A stretch of DNA of 64,000 bases. Source: Lantana camara. Lineage: Eukaryota > Streptophyta > Magnoliopsida > Lamiales > Verbenaceae. A program made the position numbers and the translations under genes. The stretch lies in assembly GCA_037501455.1 (NCBI GenBank), contig CM074864.1:58471001-58535000 (forward strand), given 5' to 3'. This document shows positions 21,570 to 33,049 of the stretch, one piece after another (position 1 is the stretch's first letter; each line of letters starts with the position of its first letter). The notes beneath the pieces were generated by a model. The model was not told the origin of the DNA. It ran no database searches and worked only from the letters and a program-made list of their open reading frames with translations.

Positions 21570-23582
21570 GCATGCTACGTACCACACATGCAACAACAAT
21601 CGATGCACTTTCTTAAAATGCATGCAGCATTTATACATGCATGCAACTCATGCATTAGGCTAAATTCATAAAATGCATGCAATTATAACTTTAACACAAT
21701 TTCATGCATGCACAACCAATTCCTGAAATTTTCATGCAATTAACATGCAAACCTTGTGCATTAACAATCAACATTCATGCAGGAAAGAAAAGAAACGAGC
21801 AGCAGCAGCAACAGTTCACGGCAACAAACAGGCAAGAAATTATAAGGTGACACCCCCGTGTCACCCTTAAAGAACTAACCGAGACACCCCCGTGTCTCGG
21901 TACAGAAGTTTCAGGCCAAAATCTGCACCCCCGTTCACGCTGGAAAGAAAGGAAAAGACACACCCGTGTCTCGCCTGCACATCCCCTGTTTTTCTGGGCG
22001 TAACTCAGGGCAGCAAGAAGGCAACAACCACAGCACGAATTGCAGCAATAAAAAGGCATGAAATGCAGCACCAAATAGTCCTAATAAGCCACTAAAACTG
22101 ACAGCAAAAAGGCACGCAAACGCAGCAGCAAACAGCAGCTCAGATCAGTTCAAAACAGGGCAAGAAATCACGAGAAAAACAGGGCAAGACTGATCTCAAT
22201 TAATCCCAATAAGTTCAGGTCAATTAGGCTATTAAAAAACGCAGCAAAACAACACAATATCAACATATATATCAGTTCCAAGAAAGCTCACACACGGGAA
22301 GAAGGCATACGTGACTTATATGAAGATTTTCTCAAAGTTCCAAAATTGATATCTCAAAAATACCTCAACTACCATGCAATCACAGATCATACATGAGAAG
22401 AGGATGTCAAAACAGTCATTTTCAGGCTTGGAATCAATCAAATCCATGAAGAAACGAAAGAGATCAACCAAAAAGCTCTAAATCCCTTATTTTTTGAATT
22501 CAGTCAAAATTCCCATGAAACCATGATCAAATTTGGGGATGAATGAATGAAAATGACTCATATTGAATGTACATAACATATCCAAGCTTACCTTGTGGAT
22601 TAATGGAGGTTTGGAAGGAGATTTGAGCCTGAATCTCTTGGTAGGGCTGGAGCTACGGGAAAAACTGGGAAGCAGATGATGTTTGGCCAATTTTCAGCAA
22701 GTGGGAAGGTTATCTCGGTTTGGGGGGGTTAATGGCTGAATAAAGGGTTGAGTTAGGGTTCCAAAAAGTCTAACCATGGTTAATTTGGTCAAGGTTTGAG
22801 CAAGATATGGTTATTTTAGTGCAACAAGGTCAGTTTCGTCGCCGTTTCATTTTTTGGTTGAATATCGGGGGTTCGAATGACGTTAGAAAAATATAAGGCT
22901 AAGTTTAATAAACTCAAATTTTCGTTACGAGTTCAGCGAAGTTGACGGAACTCGAATCCGAGTTCCCGAGCTCAAGATATTAAATACGGAACCAAGGGTG
23001 CGTAATTGCTCGTTAGCCCCCGACTTGGATTCCAAAATTCAAATTAAATCCGAAACTCATGCAAATGAATCCGAAAATACGAAACGAATAAATATTCATA
23101 TACAAGACACGTATAAGTTCAACATATTAAATTCGCACGAAATTCCGAGATCAATTCAAATAGAAACGAAGCACATAAATGTGACTCATGGACAATGCAT
23201 CAATAAAATTCAAAATATATTAACAAATAATGTAACATTTACATACGTTTATAACATATTATGAATACATGCATGAAAAATTAATTTATAAATATAAATG
23301 CATGCATACGTATATATATATATATATAATGAATACATGCATGCATATATAAGTTATAAATATAAATGCATGCATAATTATTTTCATGCACACGTACACA
23401 ATAATATATATATTTATATTATATAAATATGTTTAATATTAATAACATTAAATACAATAATTAACATTTAATACAATTAAAAATATAAATTAAATACATA
23501 AAACACGTATAATTAATTATTCGCGCAATTTGATAAACACATACGTCATGCTACTCAGAATAAGAAAAACGGGGGTGTTACA
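19817..23582 (-). repeat. 5' LTR of the LARD-like element (3766 bp)
   Basis: The ends are TGTAACACCC and GGGTGTTACA, perfect short inverted termini. It contains a (TA)n at 21520-21566 and an array of CACCCCCGTG-centred dyads at about 21846-21973. Open frames inside it are not supported as genes. Confidence 0.8.
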
Positions 23583-23590
23583 TTAAATGT

Positions 23591-23776
23591 TGTTAGAACA
23601 TGGTATTGGGGAAAAGTTTTTGTATATTGTATTCATCGTATTTCTCTTGGTTACAATATTCACACTATGAACAGGAATAAATAGGGTTAATACACAAATC
23701 CCTACAAATCAGGTAAATTACAATAGATGGGAAATAAATCCGATAAGTCAACTATACCATACCGGGATATCCAACA
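23591..23776 (-). repeat. 3' LTR of Copia-1
   Basis: 186 bp, a direct repeat of 47900-48085 with about four substitutions. Confidence 0.92.
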
Positions 23777-23788
23777 CTCCCCCTCAAG

Positions 23789-25454
23789 CTAGGTGATGGA
23801 GTCCCCAATCCTTAGCTTGCATAGCACGGTTTGAAATATTTGACTTGTGACCGCCTTTTTCAGTATGTCAGCAAGTTGATCTTCGGACTTAACAAACGGG
23901 ATAGAAATAGTCCCATCCTCCAACTTCTCCTTAATGAAATGACGGTCAACTTCCACGTGCTTCGTTCTGTCATGTTGTACCGGATCCTCTGAAATGCTGA
24001 TTACGGCTTTGTTGTCACATTTCAGAGGACTTAGGTCTCTCGGTTTCATTCTCATCTCATCCATTAGTTTCCTGAGCCAAATGAGTTCAGTGACTCCTTT
24101 TGCTATTCCCCGAAATTCAGCTTCGGCACTAGGGAGTGCCACAACCTTTTGCTTCTTACTCCTCCAAGTTACTACATTTCCCCCAACCAGAGTAACGAAT
24201 CCAGATGTAGACCTGCGATCATTCGGGTTTCCTACCCAGTCTGCATCAGTGTACGCCTCGATATTAAGATGGCCATGCCTGCCAAACATAATCCCTGTCC
24301 CAACAGTACCCTTCAGAGACCGAATAATGCGTGTAACTGCTTCCATGTGTTCTTCCTGTGGCTGATGCATGAATTGACTCACAATTCCCACTGAGTAGGC
24401 AATATCTGGTCACGTGTGTGACAGGTAAATCAGCTTCCCTACCAATCGCTGATACCGCTCCTTATCTGCCCGTTCCCCATTTTCTTCTATCCGGAGCCGG
24501 TGGTTTACTTGTATAGGGGTTTCCACAGGCTTGCAATCCATCAATCCTGTTTCAGCTAACAGGTCTAGGATGTATTTCTTCTGGGAGATAAATATGCCTT
24601 TCTTTGACCGAAGAACTTCAATGCCTAAGAAGTATTTCAACCCCCCTAGATCCTTCATTTCGAATTCTCTGAATAGATTTCCTTTAAGCTTCTCAATCTC
24701 ATCTCTGTCACTTCCTGTTATGATCATATCATCTACATAGATGATCAGGCAAGTAATCAAGTCTCCTCGTTTCTTCAGGAACAGGGTGTGGTCTGAATTG
24801 CTTTGCATATATCCATGGCGTTTCATAGCCACAGTGAATCTACCAAACAATGCCCGTGGTGATTGTTTGAGTCCATACAAAGCTTTCCGGAGCTTGCACA
24901 CCTCATTTTGTCCAAATTCCCCTGTGAATCCTGGTGGGGGTTCCATATAGATGCAGAAAAGCATTTTTTACATCAAACTGACAGAGTGGCCATTCTTTAT
25001 TGGCTGCCGCCGACAGCAATACTCGAACCGTATCCAGCTTTGCCACCGGTGAGAATGTCTCAGAGTAATCGATACCGAATGTCTGAGAGTACCCTTTCGC
25101 CACCAGTCGGGCCTTATATCTCTCTATCGATCGATCTGCCTTATGTTTAATTGTAAAGACCCATCTACAACCAACTAGCCTCTTTCCCTCGGGTAACATG
25201 TCTCATTCTTTGCTAAGGCTTCCATTTCGACCCTCATGGCTTCTCGCCATTCCTGACTCACCTCTGATTCCTGTACAGACCTAGGAACCTCCTCCTTGTA
25301 GAGGCTGCTTAAAAATGCCTTTGCTGTATCAGACAAGCTCCCCTTGACCATATTTCCCATAGGGTATTTAGAAGTCCGGCATATGTGATCAGGTGAGTAC
25401 CGCTGCGGTGGAACCCCACGCTTACTCCTTAGTGGCAGAGTATACCTGTGGCCT
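23789..25454 (-). pseudogene. Copia-1 pol, reverse transcriptase and RNase H part
   Basis: Minus strand from the insertion site. An IN/RT linker ends in [16 protein letters not shown]. Then comes the RT start ([39 protein letters not shown]), broken by a small deletion near 25200. A second lesion near 24960 replaces the usual GDLEEEVY after KNAFLH. The catalytic YVDD lies in IIYVDDMIITG near 24740. A TGA at 24410-24412 sits where the family has the arginine of SHTRPDIA, as expected from a CGA to TGA change. RNase H follows (AYTDADWVGNPNDRRST, DNKAVISI). Translation would end at 23789. It cannot make active enzyme. Confidence 0.9.
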
Positions 25455-26594
25455 GCTGCTGTTAGGAATAGTGCCCTAGAAAGCCGATTGTATATCTGCT
25501 TTGTGCTTTTCCTTATTGTAATCACAGACAATCTTTGAATGAAATAACGAATTGAGGCAACACTTCTTTATATGCTCTTGTTTGGTATGCGTTTACTTTA
25601 GTTGTGCATGTATGAGAACTCCCCTAATCCTGATGACTTTAGGACTCTACCATTTAGGTGAAATGGTTCATGAAACGAGCCCTATATCACATAAGTCATG
25701 ATTAGTAAAATACTCCAAGCCGATGAGTCCTACAGACAGTGGGAGTGTCAACCTGACTCCTCTAAGGCTTGCTTGTGGGATCACGCCCTTAAGAAGGACC
25801 ACCTTGTTTCATGGAGGTGCATACGTGCGTGATACATGAGGGTGCTTACTTTAATAAGTAAGTTCACTGAGGTGCCCCGTGTGAGAACATTCCTAAATGG
25901 GAAAGGAAGTTTCTATTTCAGGAAATGGAAACTTCCAGATTAGGAAATATCTCACGAGTCATTGATGTGATTAATTGATCCTTAGACTTGAGGTTCCTTG
26001 TCACTTTATGAGTTAACTCTGTAGTCTTAGGTATAAGCTTTAAAGGGTGTCGCTTTAGACAACTGATTCAAGGCTTATGTTGGGGCTGCACAAGTGATTC
26101 ATGAAAGTGAGTGAGAATCAAGAAAGGACCTACACTAGCATTTGCAAGGTGATCTCTTATTGTGTAAGTCATTCATATGCCATATGGAGTCCTTGGCCAA
26201 GGCAGTAGATCAAGACATCAAGAAAAGGGTTTCTTGGATTGAGATCAAATGGATATGAAATGCACTTAGCTTTAAGACCGGATTATTAGGGTTCTGATTA
26301 TTCCCTTGCCCTAGATCTTGGTTGAGAGATAGTAAGTAGGAGGATTGTATCTCACATGAATCAACGACTTAAAGGTTCTGTCGAATCCGAACATTCCAAT
26401 TCAGCTAGGGGTTAAACACCTGTTGCTAGACTATGGTCGTTTAATCTGTGGACTGATTAATTAATTAGTGAATTAATTAATTAGGGTCACTGCTAATTGA
26501 ATTGAGAACCTAGAGGGTCACACACAACAACTTGGTTACATGAGTTGAGGCTTTAAAATGATTAAACGAGTTAATCGAGCCTAGAGGGTTCCAC

Positions 26595-26662
26595 ACGTGT
26601 GAAACCACACGTGTGGGTCACGTGACTGGACACGTGTCACTATGACACGTGTGCCACACGTG
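26595..26662. promoter_or_regulatory. Cluster of six CACGTG (G-box/E-box) cores in the Copia-2 LTR
   Basis: CACGTG at 26595, 26609, 26620, 26632, 26646 and 26657, about 330-400 bp upstream of the TATA box. These hexamers are classical bZIP and bHLH sites (ABA-, light- or stress-linked) in plants. The same cluster is in the 3' LTR at about 44158-44225. Confidence 0.65.
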
Positions 26663-26987
26663 ACTATTTAATTGGATATTAAATAATTAAGTTGTTAATT
26701 ATTTAATAGACTTTGGTTTAATTTTGAATTAAAAAGAAAGTCTTATTTTGGAGAAAATAATCTTGTTAATTAATTACGAATTAATTAATTAGATAAAAAT
26801 AAGTTATTTATTTTAAATAAATAAAGTATAAAATTATCCAAAAATAGTTTGGATATTTTTAGCTCTCTTGAAAGTTGATTTGAATTAGAATTCAAAGTCA
26901 AAGTCAAAATTACTTGATGATCAAGTAATAGGAGAGAGGGACCAAAATCCTAGCCCATAAAGGACTAGGAATTTCGGCACTCCCCTC

Positions 26988-26998
26988 TCTATAAATAG
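26988..26998 (+). promoter_or_regulatory. TATA box of the Copia-2 LTR promoter
   Basis: TCTATAAATAG. Transcription would begin about 30 bp downstream, near 27025. Repeated at about 44552-44562 in the 3' LTR. Confidence 0.7.
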
Positions 26999-27386
26999 GG
27001 GAGCTCGAGCTCCTTATGGAGCTAATTGGCAATTCTTTTGGTTCATGTGTTGAACACCTTCCTTTCTCCAAGATTAAATTAAACCCTAGGTTAAGCCTAA
27101 ACACTAACTAGAGAACTAGCATCCTTACTAGTTAGATTGTGATCAAGTTGGTGGACTTTCTCTAGAGACTTCAAGTTAGAAGTTTGAAGATTCGAGCTTT
27201 ACCAAGGAGAGGGGATCAAGCCGTGAGAAGAGCGTTCTTGGGTGGCTTGAAACGCTTCAAGAAAGAACAAAAGAAAAGTAAGTTTTCTATCTTTACGAAT
27301 TTGGTTACACGATTGCGAGTCCAAGGTCCTTTTGTTGGGAAAATTTTTTAAATTCCGCTGCTTTCTGATTCGTGTTTTCCAACAAG

Positions 27387-27399
27387 TGGTATCAGAGCC
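27387..27399 (+). other. Primer-binding site of Copia-2
   Basis: TGGTATCAGAGCC, 2 nt after the LTR end; complementary to initiator tRNA-Met. Confidence 0.88.
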
Positions 27400-29707
27400 A
27401 CCTCGTTAATCGTGTTTCTGATTCGTCTCAATTATTCTGAATTTGGTAGAAATTCTTAGGCTTAGATGCGAATTGGGTATTCATGAGTTCTTTTAGAAAG
27501 CCTGAAATACGAAACTGTAATTTTTCCTGAATTTCTGAAACTGTTTTCTTAAATTGTGATTTTGAAAACCGTTTTGATTGAAATATGTTTAAATCGAATT
27601 TTTTAATTTTGGATTGAACCGGGTTTTGGAGAAACCCAAAATACGAAACGAAACACGAAAAAGGACGAGCCTAGGCGTGCTAGCACGTCGCATGCCCAGG
27701 CCCGTCGCCGCCGCCCAGCCCTCCCGCAACCGCGCGGGAGGCCCTCCCACCCGCGCCTAGGCGCGACCGCTCGCCTGTCCCGCAACCGCGCGGGACAGCC
27801 GCCCGCACTGTCCCGCAACAGAGCGGGACGCCCAGGCCGAGATCGCCCGCCATCGGGCGGGCACTACTGCGCGCGACAAGCGCACGAGCCGCGCGCCCAG
27901 CGCGCACGCGGGCGGCACTTGCAGCACGCTATGCGCGCAGCTTGCGCGCGCGCGCGCCTGATGCCGCGCGGCGGTGCCCTCCGTTGGGTGGGTGCTTTCG
28001 GGCCTAATTTCGTGTTTTCGTGTTTCGTGTTTTCGGTCCGAAAAATCTCGATTTAATTTTATTTTAATTTTATCTTTTAAAATCAGTTTTTGCTAAAATA
28101 AAATTATTTTAAAATTTTGATTAAATTGGGATTTTTGAGAAATTAAAGGGATTTGGATTTTGGGAAAATTATGAATTTTATTTTCTGAAAATAGTAAAAG
28201 AATAAAATTATTAATTTTGGAAATTAATTGAAATTTTATTAGTTTAATGTTTTTCGGGTTTTATTGAAAAGGCTCTTGAACAAGAATTGCATCTAAGTCG
28301 TGTTTTAAGCTATTAGAGCTTAAAGCGAGAATTTTAATTTATTGGTTAAATTTAAATTCTTGCAAAAGCATGTTAGGTGATCATGGGTTTAGATCTATGT
28401 ATGGTTTTAATTTATGCACATGGATGGTTTAAATTGGGGTTGGAGCCCTATAGTTGCGTTTTTCAATTGAGGTTGGAGCCTCACTTATGTGCGTACTGTT
28501 ATGTGATTTATTATGTGGCTTTCCATATTACTGTTTTTGAGGCCAGGGTATGCCCCGTGTAATTGTCTAAGACCAATATGAAGATTGAGCCTTATTATTT
28601 TATGTCTTTTTCTTTTTATTGTAATTTGAGAGTAGAGATAGGGGGTGAGGTTTTATTTTCATTTTGGAGACAATGCACCCATGGAGTAAGATGGACCACA
28701 TTCAAGTAACAAGGAGGCCATAAGTGAAGACCCCTCAAAATGTTAGGGAGGGGAATCTCAATTGTTAAATGTAATAGAGATAGGGCTCGTATTTTGTTAC
28801 CGCTTTCCCTTATGTGATTTGAACTGTTTATGTGGCATGTATGTTAGAACTTGTGATTGTGGAGTGGCTCCCACATATCACGCATAAGATAGGTAGAACC
28901 CATGATCATTACATGTTAGTATCATGCTAGGACATGTTATCTGTTTATGTGCTTGTTTGAAATGCATTTAAGTGTACTTGCATTAATCAAGACTAATAAA
29001 ATTGGATAACATATATGTTGGTGAGGTCGAACCGGACAACTCTCCGGTTGATTCGAAAATTCCCATTAAATATTAAGCTAATTTCGAACAAATAGGTGTT
29101 TAAATTCGAGATGCAAATTTTGAATTAAATTCCTAGCATTCCATCAATAGGTTTTAAGTTTAGTAAGTAAAGCTAGTTATTGTCCGTGAGTCGTGGGATA
29201 GCTAGTGGAGCTTATTAGTTCTTAGTTACCTAATTGATCATTTTAAATGATCAATATTTCATGGTCAATTTTAGTAAGGGCGATGTCCACGAGTCGTGGG
29301 TCGTTCAAACTAAGTTTTGGTCATGATCTTATGATTGATGGGTCTAGCTTAACGCCTAAGTAAACATGGATGTCGCACGAGTCGTGGGTCCATATTGAAA
29401 GATAGGTGATGCAAAAACAATTACTAAGAGTTCTAAAGGTGTTAGAATTGGTAAGTTGTACCTACCTAGGGTTCTTACTTAGAATGTCCGCGAGTCGTGG
29501 GTTCGAGGTATAATGCCTAGGATCTTAGTACCCATTGGGAAACGTGTTCCTCTTAGATCTTTGGGAAATCTAGATCTTTGAAAAACAGTGGGAGCTACAT
29601 TAGATTAAAGACCTTATCTTTTGTATATCGTTATAATTTAGCATGCTCACTAGTTCTCTGTTTTACCATTTAGGTCGTAGATTCTGTGATTCTCTACGTG
29701 TTTTGAA
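27400..29707 (+). other. Long untranslated leader of Copia-2
   Basis: 2.3 kb with no supported gene. It holds a GC-rich island at 27661-27995 with three near-identical hairpins (27721-27740, 27775-27796, 27810-27829), arms GTCCCGC and GCGGGAC around an AAC-rich loop. Further on are four dyad copies related to CCACGAGTCGTGG at 29184, 29287, 29375 and 29488. Structured leaders of retroelements often carry packaging or dimerisation signals; that role is inference here. Confidence 0.6.
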
Positions 29708-32700
29708 ATGGCAACCAAAAACCCTCTTGTATCGATCCTCGAGTCAAACAAGTTGACTGGTCCCAACTATTCTGATTGGCTGAGGAATCTAAAAATCATT
29801 TTAGATTCTGAGAAGAGAACTTATGTTCTCTTCGAAGGGGAGCCTAGTCCCGAAGGGGAGGCTCCCACTCGGGCCGAGCGGGACGCGATTCAGAAGTGGA
29901 AGGATGATAATCTCCAAGCCCGTTGCCTTATGTTGGCTAACATGTCTCCGGACTTGCAAAGGCAACATGAGGCCATGGAATTCGCTTGGGAGATTTACGA
30001 CCACTTAGAGCAACTTTACCGCCCTCATGAACGTGTTACAAGGTATAACACTTCAAAGGAATTGTTCCACTTGAGAATGAGGGAAGGTTCAAGTGTCCAT
30101 GAATATGGACTTAAGTTTCTCGCCCTTACTGAGAAACTTGCTTCCATAGACATGCCTCTGAAAGATGAGCTTTCAGTGGATTTGTTGCTAGCTTCGCTCC
30201 CACCATCATTCAACCCATTTGTCCTTAACTTCAACATGAATCATGCTGGTGCTACTGTAGCTGAGCTGATTAGTCAGCTTGTGGCTGCTGAAAGCACGAT
30301 CAAGAAGGACAATAAGGTTTTGAAGGTGAATGCTCCATCTTCCTCTTCTGGGCCTTCTAAAGGTAAGGGCAAGAAAGCCCAAAAGAAGAAGAAGAAACCC
30401 CTTAGGCCCACTGGTGGCATTTCGAAGGGAAAGGCCCAAAAGAAGAAGCGTGATCAGAAAGAGGATGTTTGCTTCCATTGTGGCAAAGCGGGACATTGGA
30501 GGAGAAACTGCCCAGAGTACAAGGCTACTCTAAAGAAAGGTATCTTTCTCGTTGAAGTAAATTTTTCTATTAATTCTAGTTCTTGGGTACTTGATACCGG
30601 TTGTGGAACTCATATCTGTAATGATGTACAGATGCTAAGTGAAGTCCAACAACTCAAAGAAGGAGAATGTGTCTTGAAGATCGGCGATGGCTCAAACGTT
30701 GAAGCTCGAGCTTTAGGCACAATTAGATTAGATTTAGGTAGTTTTGAGTTAGTATTAAATAAAGTCCTTTATGTAACGAGCATTATTCGTAATATAATTT
30801 CAGTTCCAATATTGGATTGTGAAGGTTATGAAACTTATATTAAGAATGGTAAATACTTTATCAAACGGAACAACTCTTCCGTTCATATCGGTACTCTAAG
30901 TAATGGACTTTACCTAACTCAAAATATCAATATTATGAATATACAACGAGAAACAAAGCGTAAGAGAGATGACAAAGTTTCAGCTCCCTTATGGCACGCT
31001 AGATTAGGACACATTTCCAAGAACAGAATTAGCAAGATAAACACTTTAGGATCATTCTCTGAAAATGATCTCAAAGAGTTAACTTCTTGCGAATCCTGTC
31101 TCAAAGGAAAAATGTCCAAAGTCCCTTTTAAAGGAACTGTGGAACGTGCCACTAAGGTTTTGGATTTGATCCATACTGATGTTTGTGGACCGCTTAGTGT
31201 AAGCACTAGAAACAATCATCAGTATTTCATAACCTTTACTGATGACTTTAGTCGGTATGGTTATGTATACTTAATGAAGTATAAATCTGAAGCTTTTGAG
31301 AAATTCTTGGAATTTCAAAAGGAGGTTGAGAACCAAACTGGTCACAAGATCAAAGCACTTCGATCTGATCGAGGAGGCGAGTATCTTAGTGAAGAATTCC
31401 TTAATCATCTCAAAGATAATGGGATTATCTCTCAGTGGACTCCTCCGGGAACTCCTCAGCTTAATGGAGTTTCTGAGAGAAGGAATCGAACCCTACTTGA
31501 TATGGTTCGTTCCATGATGAGTTTCACTGACTTACCACCTTCTTTCTGGGGTTATGCCCTAGAAAGTGCAGAAAAGATTCTGAATCTAGTTCCCTCTAAG
31601 TCAGTCCCCAAAACGCCCTATGAAATGTGGCATGGTAAAATCCCTAGTTATTCTTACATAAGAATTTGGGGTTGTCCTGCTTACGTGAAGAGGATATTGG
31701 GAGATAAGTTAGAATCTCGTTCTAACTTATGCTACTTTGTAGGTTATCCTAAGGAATCCATAGGATACTATTTCTATGATCAATCTGAGCAAAAGGTGTT
31801 TGTTTCCAGAAATGTTACTTTTCTGGAGGAACCGTTCCTTAAAGAAAAGAAAGGCAAGATCATAGAATTAGAAGAAGTACAAAATGACCCCACATCACCC
31901 ACTGAAGAAACGTCCCACTCTGATCAACCACAACCAATCACGAATTTCGATACACATGTAAATCCTCCTCTAAGGCGTTCTGAACGCACTCCTAGACAGC
32001 CGGAGAGATGGTAAGGATTCTTCCATGAAATCTCTCAAAAGGATAATGATCCTTCAACATATGAGGAGGCACTTTCAGATTCTGACTCTGAACAGTGGAT
32101 AGAAGCCATGAAATCCGAAATGGACTCCATGAACTCCAACCAAGTTTGGACCTTGGTAGATTTGTCTGACGGGGTCAAACCCATAGGTTGCAAATGGATC
32201 TTTAAGAGAAAGCTTGGAGTTGATGGAAGCATTGCAGCCTACAAAGCAAGACTGGTTGCAAAAGGATTCACTCAAAGACCCGGCGTGGACTTTGACGAAA
32301 CCTTTTCACCAGTTGCAATGCAAAAGTCCATTCGAATCATGCTTGTCATTGCTGCATATTATGACTATGAGATATGGCAAATGGATGTGAAAACTGCCTT
32401 TCTCAATGGTGACATTGATAAAGACATTTATATGGAGCAACCCATAGGTTTCACATTCAGTGGGAGTGAGCAAAAGGTTTGCAAACTCCAAAGATCAATC
32501 TATGGATTGAAACAGGCTTCTAGGAATTGGAACATTCGGTTTGATGAATCGGTCAAAGCGTTTGGCTTCATCCAAATTTCGAATGAATCATGTGTGTATA
32601 GAAAGGAATTGGAGACCTCAGTGCAATTCTTAGTACTTTATGTTGATGACATCCTTCTTATTGGGAATTCGAAGGATGACATGAAAGTGACCAAGTTATG

Positions 32701-33049
32701 GTTATCGAACCAATTCGAGATGAAAGATCTTGGTGATGCGTCCTATATCCTTGGAATTAAAATCTATAGAGATAGATCTAGAAGGTTAATAGGACTATCA
32801 CAGTCGATGTACATTGACAAAGTATTGAAGAGATTCAATATGGAGTCAGCAAAGGTTAAGAACCTTCCTATGAGTGTAGGAACATGTCTTTCAAAGAAGA
32901 TGTGTCCTAAGACTAACCTTGAGAAGGAGAGAATGACTCATACACCTTATGCGTCAGCAATAGGTAGCATAATGTATGCAATGTTATGTACTCGACCGCA
33001 TGTGGCTTATGCACTTAGTGTGACAAGTCGTTTCCAAACTGACCCTGGA
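29708..33049 (+). pseudogene. Copia-2 gag-pol, 5' part (gag, protease, integrase, RT)
   Basis: One frame from ATG 29708. Order: gag (MATKNPLVSILESNK onward, ~1-240), CCHC knuckle CFHCGKAGHWRRNC (~256-269), protease with DTGCGTH instead of the usual DSGATxH (~297-303), HHCC region (WHARLGHI...CESC, ~430-470), integrase core (IHTDVCGPL, FTDDFSRYG, LRSDRGGEYL), then RT from 32108. A single TAA at 32012-32014 interrupts the frame between integrase and RT; the same frame resumes at once. RT keeps YVDD at about 32639. The Gypsy insertion cuts after FQTDPG at 33049, with the remainder at 42411-42994. Otherwise well preserved, consistent with a young insertion. Confidence 0.93.

Larger units (their letters stand above)
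15467..23582 (-). mobile_element. Large non-autonomous Gypsy-like LTR element (LARD-like), 3' end truncated
   Basis: Read on the minus strand: 5' LTR 23582-19817, PBS 19808-19797, internal region 19796-16441, polypurine tract 16440-16426, 3' LTR 16425-15467 (incomplete). There is no gag, protease, RT or integrase. Very long LTRs with a non-coding interior fit the LARD class, mobilised by a related autonomous element. The leader after the PBS closely resembles that of the Gypsy at 33050-42410 (both run GGTTGCAAAAC, then CTCTCGTGTCGTG or CTCTAGTGTCGTG, then CGGCATAGGAACTA), so that family is a plausible helper. No TSD can be read because one end is lost. Confidence 0.8.
25460..27384 (+). repeat. 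5' LTR of Copia-2
   Basis: 1925 bp, TGTTAGG to CCAACA. It contains six CACGTG cores at 26595-26662 and a TATA box at 26988-26998. U3 is therefore about 1.55 kb, and R-U5 the last ~360 bp. Confidence 0.93.

Noticed and set aside
20504..22095. Frames of 64-99 codons in the LARD 5' LTR
   Set aside because: They arise from non-coding LTR sequence and dyad arrays; absent as conserved frames in the related Gypsy LTR.
27603..27907. Arg/Ala-rich frames in the GC-rich leader of Copia-2
   Set aside because: High GC content removes stop codons by chance; the composition is low-complexity.
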